NCBI RefSeq assembly: GCF_000745775.1
Contig: NZ_JQJY01000003.1
Location: 310,001-374,000, forward strand
From: Flavobacterium sp. ASV13
GTDB taxonomy: Bacteria > Bacteroidota > Bacteroidia > Flavobacteriales > Flavobacteriaceae
Direction of reading: 5' to 3'
DNA length: 64,000 bases
Numbering within the stretch: the stretch's first letter is position 1; each line of letters starts with the position of its first letter. Under the pieces are notes generated by a model that ran no database searches, had not been told where the DNA came from, and saw only the letters and a list, made by a program, of their open reading frames with translations. Of the stretch, positions 34,254-40,628 are shown one piece after another. The translations under genes were made by a program, and so were the position numbers.

Positions 34254-34254
34254 T

Positions 34255-34953
34255 TTAAAAACCTCCAAATTTTTCTTTTTTAACTTCAGCTTTTAACTCA
34301 ATCACTTTTCCGTCATACTTATCCTGATTTGAAATCCAGTTTATTGCAAACTTTCTGAAACGACCTTCAAGAACATCACCATCATACTCTAACTTTTCTT
34401 GCAACACAGTAGCTTCAAACAATTGCACAAATTTGTCATAATCGATAATTTGTTTTCTATACTGCACCATCATAGTCTCAAATCGACTTGGATAATTTTC
34501 TTCAAAAAAAGCGAGAGCAGTTTGTTCTTTATTCTCTGTATTTTTAATTGTATTATTAGATGTATTATTATTCCTTATATAAGGAGTGATTTTTTCGTCA
34601 CTAGGTTGTGATTTTTTTGTCAATAGGCTAGTGATTTTTTTGTCACTACCTCGTGATTTTTTTGTCACTACTTGATCCAAAGAACCTGAAAGAAAAAGCT
34701 TCCTTTTATTACCATCCTTTTTAATAACTTCAACAGAAATATATCCCCCTTTTTCGAGGTCAGAAATCCAACGAGAAACCGTCTTTTGATCTACTTTATA
34801 CAGCTTAGCAAAATATTCGTTTCCAGCCCAGCAAAAACCCGAAGTATTGCACAAAGCAGTTATTTCACCGTACAGCAATTTTGCGTTAGGTTTTAAATTC
34901 TGATCATAACGGACATTAGCCGGAATGAGAGCATAAAAATTTGGCTGATCCAT
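34255..34953 (-). CDS. Phage replication initiator with HTH, contains iterons
   Basis: The 232-aa protein begins DQPNFYALIPANVRYDQNLK and has a winged HTH (FAKLYKVDQKTVSRWISDLE, then KGGYISVEVIKKDGN) near residues 48-84. This is the organisation of phage replisome organisers such as lambda O and DnaD-like proteins. A low-complexity linker (about residues 90-140) is encoded by four iterated 18-bp repeats and an AT-rich stretch. The C-terminal domain should contact DnaB, whose gene follows 1 nt later. Confidence 0.8.
   Translation of the reverse strand: MDQPNFYALIPANVRYDQNLKPNAKLLYGEITALCNTSGFCWAGNEYFAKLYKVDQKTVSRWISDLEKGGYISVEVIKKDGNKRKLFLSGSLDQVVTKKSRGSDKKITSLLTKKSQPSDEKITPYIRNNNTSNNTIKNTENKEQTALAFFEENYPSRFETMMVQYRKQIIDYDKFVQLFEATVLQEKLEYDGDVLEGRFRKFAINWISNQDKYDGKVIELKAEVKKEKFGGF
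34530..34585. other. AT-rich candidate unwinding element of the phage origin
   Basis: This stretch is almost pure A/T (encoding an Asn/Thr/Ile-rich linker) and is immediately 3' of the iterons in the gene direction. The same order is found at the lambda origin. Confidence 0.55.
34586..34670. repeat. Four 18-bp iterons, probable phage replication origin
   Basis: Copies of GTGATTTTTTTGTCACTA start at 34586, 34608, 34631 and 34653; two are exact and the other two have one change each. Each has inverted ends (GTGA/TCAC). The 22-23-bp spacing puts them on one face of the helix. They lie inside the initiator gene. Confidence 0.8.
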
Positions 34954-34956
34954 ATC

Positions 34957-35175
34957 TTATAAAATATTTAAGCAACTTTTAATCTCCAATACTTTTTCAT
35001 TTTTACCTTTTAAAACACCATCTTTAAAACCAAATTCGTACAATGCTTCAAAAATATCTGCATAAGTCTCCCCAATCCCTACTTTTATCTCCCCAACACC
35101 AGGAACATCCAAAACCCTAGGATTCCTATCCTGAACCACTTTAATACCCATTTTCTCTAATTGAATAGTTGTCAT
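34957..35175 (-). CDS. Hypothetical early prophage protein, 72 aa
   Basis: Soluble; begins MTTIQLEKMGIKVVQDRNPR and contains VPGVGEIKVGIGETYADIFE. Its start overlaps the end of the preceding 111-aa gene by 35 nt. No family recognised. Confidence 0.55.
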   Translation of the reverse strand: MTTIQLEKMGIKVVQDRNPRVLDVPGVGEIKVGIGETYADIFEALYEFGFKDGVLKGKNEKVLEIKSCLNIL

Positions 35176-35476
35176 TGCACTTTAATTTTAATTCTTTATA
35201 AACACTTTCAATTTTTAATTCAAACCCAGGAACAACTTTTTTCATATACTCCAATTCAGCAACAACAGTTGGTACGTACAAATAAGATATTTGATAGTTA
35301 ACCGCTAATGCACGAGCACAATAATTTTCAGATGTAAACAAAATAAAAACAACCACTTTTTTAACGAGAGTGTCTTTCAAACTCACTATTTCAGACACTC
35401 GGCAATCAAATATTTTTGACACTGCATCTTCCACAACTTTAGCTTTTTCGTTGTCAAAAGCGATTGTTTTCATCAT
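35141..35476 (-). CDS. Hypothetical early prophage protein, 111 aa
   Basis: A helical N-terminus (FDNEKAKVVEDAVSKIFDCR) precedes a beta-rich core (KVVVFILFTSENYCARALAV). It starts 1 nt after the 240-aa gene. A real gene by its context and spacing, but no family recognised. Confidence 0.55.
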   Translation of the reverse strand: MMKTIAFDNEKAKVVEDAVSKIFDCRVSEIVSLKDTLVKKVVVFILFTSENYCARALAVNYQISYLYVPTVVAELEYMKKVVPGFELKIESVYKELKLKCNDNYSIRENGY

Positions 35477-36199
35477 TTAATTATTATCGTAATACTCTTT
35501 CACAAAATGATAATCCACAATATTATTACATGGAATTGTTCGCGCTGAAACAATAGTTGTTTCAAATGGTTTTTCTTTGTTTTCTTCTATTTGCTTTAGA
35601 GATATGAATTTTATAATCAAATCCTTTGCATCCTCAGCATCATGAGCTTGCAAAATATAGACTTGATTATACGGCTCATCTTCCTCATACGCCAATTCTA
35701 TTTCTACTTTATAAAAATCCTTGTCAACATCATCATCTTCCAACGGAATCAGATTACTATATCCAACTTCTTTAATTGCGACAAATGAAAAAGAACCTTC
35801 AACTTTTTGCTCGAGAAAATCAGTAATTATCTTCATTGCCAAATCAACTGAATTTGCATATAAATAATAATTACGTTTTTTACCACCGTCAAGAACAGTC
35901 ACACAATACACAGATGTAGAACCTTTAACCGGAATCCCAGTTCTTTTTTGATTACTCACTAAAACATCTATTATATCTCCACTTTGCAGATAAAAATTTA
36001 ATTCAGACAACACCTTACTATCAATCAAAACACCACGATTAAACAGAATTTCGTTTCTCTGAATAGGTACAATACTACCCGAATCTTCATCAACAAAATC
36101 TTCAGTCCAGGTTCTTAAAAGTCTTTCTGCAAAATATTTTTCTTTCATTTCGTCAAGAACAGCAGTTCTTACAACGACTTCATTAAATTTTGTTTCCAT
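35477..36199 (-). CDS. Hypothetical early prophage protein with an internal duplication, 240 aa
   Basis: Two similar segments are visible, each a strand pair followed by a helix: SVYCVTVLDGGKKRNYYLYA leading to SVDLAMKIITDFLE (about residues 95-131), and DFYKVEIELAYEEDEPYNQV leading to DAEDAKDLIIKFIS (about residues 161-199). This suggests a duplicated small domain. No known family was recognised. The gene sits downstream of the DGR cassette in the same direction. Confidence 0.6.
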   Translation of the reverse strand: METKFNEVVVRTAVLDEMKEKYFAERLLRTWTEDFVDEDSGSIVPIQRNEILFNRGVLIDSKVLSELNFYLQSGDIIDVLVSNQKRTGIPVKGSTSVYCVTVLDGGKKRNYYLYANSVDLAMKIITDFLEQKVEGSFSFVAIKEVGYSNLIPLEDDDVDKDFYKVEIELAYEEDEPYNQVYILQAHDAEDAKDLIIKFISLKQIEENKEKPFETTIVSARTIPCNNIVDYHFVKEYYDNN

Positions 36200-36211
36200 T
36201 TATTTCATGTT

Positions 36212-36508
36212 TTACGCAAATTCCAAATGACCATCTGTTTCTACAATCTTTGCTTTAAAAGGAAAACAATCTTTTGGAACTTTTTCAATTGTTTGAATCA
36301 GATATTTACCACCTGTAAAAACAACTCTGTCTTCATCTTTATACTCAATTTGTAAATCCAATCTGTCTCCTCTCCCTTCAAATTTTGAAGGCACAACTTT
36401 AAAATCTTTAATTACAATTTCTTTATCCAATAATTTTTTGGTTTCTATTTTGTCACCAACAAAATTTTCAATAACTGCTTTTATATTGAAATCTTTAAAA
36501 TTTTTCAT
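36212..36508 (-). CDS. Small all-beta protein behind the DGR reverse transcriptase
   Basis: The 98-aa protein is beta-rich: LDKEIVIKDFKVVPSKFEGR, RLDLQIEYKDEDRVVFTGGK, FPFKAKIVETDGHLEFA. The strand pattern resembles small phage single-strand-binding (OB-like) proteins. Its ATG overlaps the RT stop by 14 nt, so it is translationally coupled to the RT. It does not look like the helical Avd accessory protein of classic DGRs. A role in replication or in cDNA handling is possible. Confidence 0.55.
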   Translation of the reverse strand: MKNFKDFNIKAVIENFVGDKIETKKLLDKEIVIKDFKVVPSKFEGRGDRLDLQIEYKDEDRVVFTGGKYLIQTIEKVPKDCFPFKAKIVETDGHLEFA

Positions 36509-37457
36509 TAGGTATTAATTTTTTAATTAGGTGCTTTGAATTACAATGTTTTGCCCAGCCCCAATAAGCCGCTAAAACACTTCTATCTTTCTTTTTTGAA
36601 ACTGCTTTTGCAAATCGTTTTTTAATCGATTTTCGAAGCAATACATAATCATGATAAAACCTATAACCTAAAAAATCTATTCCTCTCGAACCAACAGGAA
36701 ACACCTGATAGTTATCCTTTACAGTCAGCTTTAAATTGTCACTCAAATACAATCTAATTTCTCCTAAAAGAGAATGCAGATAAACCTTGCTTTCAGACAG
36801 AATCACAATATCATCTGCGTATCTGAAGTAATATTTTACCCTTTTACTCTCTTTTATCCAGTGGTCAAAACCAGTCATAAAGTAATTGGCGAAATATTGA
36901 CTTAGATAATTGCCAATCGGCAATCCTTCAGCACTGTCAATTATTTCATCCAACAAACAAAGCAAATCCTGATCTTTGATTTTTCTTCTAAGAAGCATTT
37001 TTAAAACATCATGATTTACATTAGGATAGAACTTTTTAATATCCAATTTCAAACAGTATTTTGTGCCTGGAACATCTTTCAAAGTCAGCTTCAATTTCTT
37101 GGATGCCGCATGAATCCCTTTTCCTTTGATACAACTGTACGTATCAGCAGTAAAAACCGATACAAACAATTTTTCGAGATGAATCATGATAGCATGATGC
37201 ATTATTCTGTCAGGAAAATATGGAAGCTTGAAAACATCCCTTTCTTTTGGTTCGTACACTTTGAAAATTTGGTATTCAGAAGTTTTATAGGTTTTGCTTT
37301 TCAGCATTTCATGAAGCTTTAAAATATTCGCTTCTTTGTTCTGATTATGCAGCACAACGCCATATTGATTCTGTTTACCTTTTTGAGCAACTTGATCAGC
37401 CTTTCTAAGATTTTCTAAGCTTATTATCTTATCGTATAAATTACTTACTCTTTTCAT
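36495..37457 (-). CDS. Diversity-generating retroelement reverse transcriptase
   Basis: The 320-aa single-domain RT begins MKRVSNLYDKIISLENLRKA. RT motifs run in order: FPDRIMHHAI (residues 81-90), KLDIKKFYPNV (137-147), LPIGNYLSQ (179-187; the xGxxxSQ box typical of DGR RTs) and the catalytic RYADD (212-216), then GSRGIDFLGYR. There is no maturase, endonuclease or protease domain. In DGRs the enzyme copies the template RNA with errors at adenines, and the cDNA replaces the variable repeat. Template and three targets lie just upstream in the same direction. Confidence 0.96.
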   Translation of the reverse strand: MKRVSNLYDKIISLENLRKADQVAQKGKQNQYGVVLHNQNKEANILKLHEMLKSKTYKTSEYQIFKVYEPKERDVFKLPYFPDRIMHHAIMIHLEKLFVSVFTADTYSCIKGKGIHAASKKLKLTLKDVPGTKYCLKLDIKKFYPNVNHDVLKMLLRRKIKDQDLLCLLDEIIDSAEGLPIGNYLSQYFANYFMTGFDHWIKESKRVKYYFRYADDIVILSESKVYLHSLLGEIRLYLSDNLKLTVKDNYQVFPVGSRGIDFLGYRFYHDYVLLRKSIKKRFAKAVSKKKDRSVLAAYWGWAKHCNSKHLIKKLIPNEKF

Positions 37458-37564
37458 GCCTTGCTTAAAGAGGTCGTTTTCCCTTGCAGTACCAACGACC
37501 TTTTAATTTTGTGATTTTTTGCCATGCTGGCACGGTTTGCAATGATTTATTTTTTTTGCTCGGT

Positions 37565-37637
37565 GCGAGCTGACATTCGAATTCGTATTCCAGTTATCGT
37601 AGTTGTTGTACGAAAACCTGACACCTGAAGGAGAACT
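37565..37637 (-). repeat. DGR template repeat (TR)
   Basis: This non-coding 73-bp block lies 107 bp upstream of the RT. It aligns without gaps to three variable repeats, with 46 differences in all, 45 at template adenines (minus-strand sense). Read in the target frame it encodes S-Y-N-N-Y-D-N-W-N-T-N-S-N-V, an AAY/TAC-rich codon set in which A substitution cannot create a stop at the AAY and TAC positions. Confidence 0.96.
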
Positions 37638-37668
37638 GTCAGCAACTCACTGCACAACCTGTTTTTTT

Positions 37669-38049
37669 TTATTTCACTTCCCTGTCGTACACCATAAACG
37701 CTTTATACAAATCCTGGTATTCATTGAAAATCATTTTTGCAGTTTCCCTGGATTCAGAAACAAGGCGCGAGCCGACAGCCGAAGGCGAAAACCAGCGATC
37801 GCTGTCGTGGCACGAAAACCCGACACCCGAAGGAGAACCCATGTCAGCTACAGCTGAAAATTTATCCTGACTGTAATCAGTAAAATCAGGCTTAAATGTC
37901 GAGTTGTGATAATCTGTAGCAACAAAAAGTTTTGCGATTGCTTTCACAGCTTCAATATGTCTTTCAGGAATTCCCGTTACGACAATTGCATTTGCATCTA
38001 AATTTTCGCTTTCGAAAATTTCTTCTATTGTAGCGATTTTTTTACTCAT
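37669..38049 (-). CDS. DGR target protein 1, 126 aa
   Basis: This is the target nearest the template. The N-terminal 60 residues (MSKKIATIEEIFESENLDAN, then RHIEAVKAIAKLFVATDYHN) are unlike those of the other two targets. The constant MGSPSGVGFS box is followed by the variable CHDSDRW and FSPSAV, then GSRLVSESRETAKM. The diversified residues sit just before a conserved GSRL and a C-terminal helix. No signal peptide or tail-fibre feature is present. The ligand is unknown. Confidence 0.88.
   Translation of the reverse strand: MSKKIATIEEIFESENLDANAIVVTGIPERHIEAVKAIAKLFVATDYHNSTFKPDFTDYSQDKFSAVADMGSPSGVGFSCHDSDRWFSPSAVGSRLVSESRETAKMIFNEYQDLYKAFMVYDREVK
37767..37839 (-). repeat. DGR variable repeat VR1
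   Basis: Gapless match to the template with 18 differences, 17 of them at template A. The single exception changes a template T (plus-strand position 37803). It encodes CHDSDR-W-FSPSA at the diversified sites. Confidence 0.93.
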
Positions 38050-38060
38050 GATAATTCGAT

Positions 38061-38543
38061 TTATTTTGTTCTTGATTGTTGGTACTCAGGCAAAAATTTC
38101 TTCACAGCATCAAGCAGATTTTGTTTAGCATCAGGACCAATGAAAACAAGGCGCGAGCCGACATCCGAACTCGTAGTCCAGCCATCGTAGCCGTCGTACG
38201 AAAACCCGACACCCGAAGGAGAACCCATCTTGAAATAAGCGAAGTATTTGTATTCATCTTCGTTCGTCCAATCAGGTAATCTACCTTCATTGTATGCCGC
38301 AACGATGAGAACCTCTAAAGCTTGACCAATTTCGTATTCAGCAAAGCCATTCCATTTTTCATAGAAATCAGCTTCAGTCGTACCATTCAATTCAAAAACA
38401 TCTTGAATCGTTTGGATTCTTTCTCTGATATTCTTAACAAAAACTTTTCTACCGAAAAGATTTTCAAGCATGTTTTTTTGTTTTGGTGTTGCCTGGTCGT
38501 GCGCTTTCAAAGCATCCGATTTATTAATTTGAACTGTTTCCAT
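38061..38543 (-). CDS. DGR target protein 2, 160 aa
   Basis: The N-terminus (METVQINKSDALKAHDQATP) is closely related to target 3. LPDWTNEDEYKYFAYFKMGS leads into the variable region GVGFS-YDGYDG-W-TTSSDV, followed by GSRLVFIGPDAK and a C-terminal helix. The W/PDW..KYF..F box resembles a family of small Bacteroidota phage proteins whose members differ mainly in this patch. It starts 2 nt after target 3, so all three targets form one operon. Confidence 0.88.
   Translation of the reverse strand: METVQINKSDALKAHDQATPKQKNMLENLFGRKVFVKNIRERIQTIQDVFELNGTTEADFYEKWNGFAEYEIGQALEVLIVAAYNEGRLPDWTNEDEYKYFAYFKMGSPSGVGFSYDGYDGWTTSSDVGSRLVFIGPDAKQNLLDAVKKFLPEYQQSRTK
38153..38225 (-). repeat. DGR variable repeat VR2
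   Basis: Gapless match to the template with 12 differences, all at template A. Encodes YDGYDG-W-TTSSD at the diversified sites. It is the least diverged of the three. Confidence 0.95.
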
Positions 38544-38545
38544 AA

Positions 38546-39031
38546 TTAAGCCGCTTCAATTATCATTAATGGTCTGTAGATTTCCTGCTCAAACAATTCA
38601 CCTGCATAATAAGCCAAATCAGCTGATTTAAAAGCAAGGCGCGAGCCGACACCCGAAAACGTAAACCAGTAAACGAAGTCGCTGAACGAAAACCCGACAC
38701 CCGAAGGAGAACCCATCTTAAACCAAGGAAAATATTTATATTCATTACTATTACTCCAGTCAGGATTCCAGCCTTCATTTAAAGCTTTTGCAACTAGTTT
38801 TGCTTTTCTATAAGCAACTTCGTCAGATTCCAAACCGTGATTTGATAAATCGAAATCTGATCTTAGAATTTCCAATTCCGAGAGAACATCATCAAAACTT
38901 TTGATTCGTTCTTTGATTGATTTTAAGAAAACTGCTTTACCAAGCAAATTTTCAAGAAGCTGCTTAGACTTTGGTCCGGCTTCATCATGCGCTTTAATCG
39001 CATCTTTTTTGTTGATTTGTAATGTTTCCAT
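38546..39031 (-). CDS. DGR target protein 3, 161 aa
   Basis: The protein is a paralogue of target 2 (METLQINKKDAIKAHDEAGP). NPDWSNSNEYKYFPWFKMGS precedes the variable GVGFS-FSDFVY-W-FTFSGV, then GSRLAFKSADLAYYAGELFE. The conserved tail resembles the common GSRLCFK..ELAEYAGKQF ending that I recall in Bacteroides and Flavobacterium proteins. It is the first target in the operon. A protein-display scaffold role is inferred. Confidence 0.88.
   Translation of the reverse strand: METLQINKKDAIKAHDEAGPKSKQLLENLLGKAVFLKSIKERIKSFDDVLSELEILRSDFDLSNHGLESDEVAYRKAKLVAKALNEGWNPDWSNSNEYKYFPWFKMGSPSGVGFSFSDFVYWFTFSGVGSRLAFKSADLAYYAGELFEQEIYRPLMIIEAA
38641..38713 (-). repeat. DGR variable repeat VR3
   Basis: Gapless match to the template with 16 differences, all at template A. 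Encodes FSDFVY-W-FTFSG at the diversified sites. A 14-bp palindrome lies 11 bp beyond its 3' end. Confidence 0.95.
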
Positions 39032-39050
39032 GTTTTATATTTAGTTGTTA

Positions 39051-39242
39051 TTAATCAGCTTTATTCTTTAAAGAATCTATCAATTTCTCATGGCTAATAA
39101 AATTTCGATTAGGTTCCTTTCGTTTAAAAAAAATACCGATCATCGCTTTAGTCATTCCGACAGCAAACCACATTATCACCAAAAAGACAACCAGCCCTAA
39201 AGCACCTAGAATCAGATACCCGATATTTATTAAGTGTTCCAT
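39051..39242 (-). CDS. Small membrane protein, 63 aa
   Basis: One strong transmembrane segment (GYLILGALGLVVFLVIMWFA) near residues 8-27 is followed by a basic cytoplasmic tail (GIFFKRKEPNRNF). It is upstream of the DGR targets in the early operon. No function assigned. Confidence 0.6.
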   Translation of the reverse strand: MEHLINIGYLILGALGLVVFLVIMWFAVGMTKAMIGIFFKRKEPNRNFISHEKLIDSLKNKAD

Positions 39243-39364
39243 TTTTTACCACGATTTACATATTCAAAATTTTCGTAATAATCCTTATCCTCTTTGTAAT
39301 CAGCATAAGCGATAAATAAACCAACAAGCAACAAGACACAACCGTTAACTCCGGCTATAATCAT
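39230..39364 (-). CDS. Small membrane protein, 44 aa
   Basis: ATG at 39364 gives MIIAGVNGCVLLLVGLFIAY followed by a charged aromatic tail (DYKEDKDYYENFEYVNRGKK). It overlaps the next gene by 13 nt, which supports real coupled translation. Confidence 0.5.
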   Translation of the reverse strand: MIIAGVNGCVLLLVGLFIAYADYKEDKDYYENFEYVNRGKKWNT

Positions 39365-39381
39365 TAAATCCAAAAAGTTAT

Positions 39382-39540
39382 TTACACACATCTTCCACAG
39401 CTTTTACATTGTTGAATCACATCAAACACATCTTCAGGGTAACAAACTCGTGTGGCACTATTACATGTCACCGGATCATTCACCTTAATTTTATTGATTG
39501 CTTTTTGTTCAGCTTCTGTTAATTCCAGTTGATTTTCCAT
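39382..39540 (-). CDS. Cys-rich small early protein, 52 aa
   Basis: ATG at 39540 gives MENQLELTEAEQKAINKIKV and a C-terminal QQCKSCGRCV with two further Cys upstream (TCNSATRVCY). The cysteines could bind zinc. It overlaps the preceding gene's end by 32 nt. Function unknown. Confidence 0.55.
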   Translation of the reverse strand: MENQLELTEAEQKAINKIKVNDPVTCNSATRVCYPEDVFDVIQQCKSCGRCV

Positions 39541-39754
39541 TTTTAATTTTTAAGTAGTTAGGTTTCGTTCCTCTGATTTTTGAATCAATCATCTTTGTAT
39601 ATTTAAGTTCTCGATCCCTTTTAGTTTCTTTTGGTGCAACACTGGGAATAATTAAATTCCCAGTCACACCATAACTTTGAAGAATTTTCAAAGCTACTTC
39701 TAACGTCTCCCGCAAGACATTTAAATCGTTTTCAGGTATAAGAACCGTTTTCAT
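39509..39754 (-). CDS. Hypothetical early prophage protein, 81 aa
   Basis: A short helical N-terminus (PENDLNVLRETLEVALKILQ) is followed by a basic tail (RDRELKYTKMIDSKIRGTKP). It is the second gene of the early leftward operon. No family recognised. Confidence 0.5.
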   Translation of the reverse strand: MKTVLIPENDLNVLRETLEVALKILQSYGVTGNLIIPSVAPKETKRDRELKYTKMIDSKIRGTKPNYLKIKNGKSTGINRS

Positions 39755-39775
39755 ATTTATCTTATAAAAGGTTTA

Positions 39776-40033
39776 TCAAGAAGTTTTTAAACCGTCGTAG
39801 ATTTTTTCTAAATCTTTGTTCAAATCAGCATCCTTAACTCTACCAGCCCAAAAATTATCTAATTTTTTCATTCCCTCACGAGTATGATATGAATGGTCAG
39901 CATCCATAATCAACTCTACAAATCCCTCTCGTTTCACAAATCCGAGCGCCTTGTAATTATTAAGAATACGAACGGCATTTGCTAACAAAGCCATTTCCTC
40001 ATTCACCGGAACTATTTGTATAATATTTTCCAT
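39776..40033 (-). CDS. First early gene, divergent from the repressor, 85 aa
   Basis: The start is taken at ATG 40033 (MENIIQIVPVNEEMALLANA); the longer frame runs through the operator region and is not credible. The helical, charged protein contains HTREGMKKLDNFWAGRVKDA. It sits where a Cro or antirepressor gene is expected, but no HTH is obvious. Its start codon lies within the left half of a 17-bp inverted repeat, so it is probably directly repressed. Confidence 0.6.
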   Translation of the reverse strand: MENIIQIVPVNEEMALLANAVRILNNYKALGFVKREGFVELIMDADHSYHTREGMKKLDNFWAGRVKDADLNKDLEKIYDGLKTS

Positions 40034-40110
40034 ATATTTGTCTTGTCTTGTCAAGTTTGGCATGTGAATTGTTATACAATACTTAAATTGTTTGACAAGA
40101 CAAATATATG
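40031..40110. promoter_or_regulatory. Repressor operator region with a 17-bp perfect inverted repeat
   Basis: CATATATTTGTCTTGTC (40031-40047) is the exact reverse complement of GACAAGACAAATATATG (40094-40110). The halves are 46 bp apart and flank the leftward promoter region. The left half covers the start codon of the first early gene. Confidence 0.65.
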
Positions 40111-40154
40111 TACAATATTTTACATTCAAACAATTATTTGTACAATATTTTACA
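40109..40154. repeat. 16-bp direct repeats upstream of the repressor gene
   Basis: TGTACAATATTTTACA occurs at 40109-40124 and 40139-40154, spaced 30 bp. A third copy with one change lies inside the repressor gene at 40341-40356. Probable regulator-binding sites. Confidence 0.6.
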
Positions 40155-40198
40155 AATTTTAACATTGTTTTATGTTTTTTATTACAAATAACAGCCCT

Positions 40199-40591
40199 AT
40201 GAACGATCTAAACATTAAGGAATTACGCATACAAAAAGGATTATCGCAAAACGAATTAGCAAAAAAAATAGGAGTTTCCCGACAAACAATTGTCAACTAT
40301 GAAAAAGGTGAAGTAATTCCTGAATCGAAAAGAGACATACTGTACAATATTTTACTAAACAAAGAGACAAACGTAGTCAAAGAAAATGTCGAATGTTATA
40401 CAAAAACATTAGGCGGATACAGCAAAAAAATTTCCGAAAAAGAAGAAGAAATTAAAACAAGATTAGAAACAATAAAGCTCTTAAAAGAAAAAAAGCAAGA
40501 TTTTAGTCACCAAGAAAAAATCATTAGCCTGTTAAAAGAACAAATAGACATCATAAAACAAGCTGAGGAAAACCACAAAACAGATATGTAG
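40199..40591 (+). CDS. Prophage repressor, XRE/C1-type with coiled-coil tail
   Basis: The start is taken at ATG 40199 (MNDLNIKELRIQKGLSQNEL); an ATG at 40172 adds nine residues. The HTH runs ELRIQKGLSQNELAKKIGVS with RQTIVNYEKGEVIP (residues 7-40). The C-terminal half is a long charged coiled coil (KISEKEEEIKTRLETIKLLK), probably for dimerisation. There is no LexA-like peptidase domain, so induction would not be by simple RecA-dependent self-cleavage. It is divergent from the early operon and has repeated operator-like sites around its start. Confidence 0.85.
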   Translation: MNDLNIKELRIQKGLSQNELAKKIGVSRQTIVNYEKGEVIPESKRDILYNILLNKETNVVKENVECYTKTLGGYSKKISEKEEEIKTRLETIKLLKEKKQDFSHQEKIISLLKEQIDIIKQAEENHKTDM

Positions 40592-40599
40592 AAAATTCC

Positions 40600-40607
40600 T
40601 ATATTTG
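40600..40607 (+). promoter_or_regulatory. Candidate -7 box for the exported prophage protein
   Basis: TATATTTG fits TAnnTTTG and lies 22 nt before the ATG at 40629, just behind the repressor stop. Confidence 0.45.
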
Positions 40608-40628
40608 AAGAATTTAAAAACTTTAGAT

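Noticed and set aside
36495..37457. Group II intron or retron reverse transcriptase
   Set aside because: There is no maturase or endonuclease domain and no intron boundaries or msr/msd-like element. The adenine-specific TR/VR pairs identify a DGR.
37603..38279. Plus-strand open frames across the template and variable repeats
   Set aside because: They are antisense to the target genes and arise from the repeated VR sequence.
40061..40165. Long upstream extension of the first early gene (129 codons)
   Set aside because: The extension reads through the operator repeats and is Cys/Asn-rich nonsense; ATG at 40033 is the sensible start.
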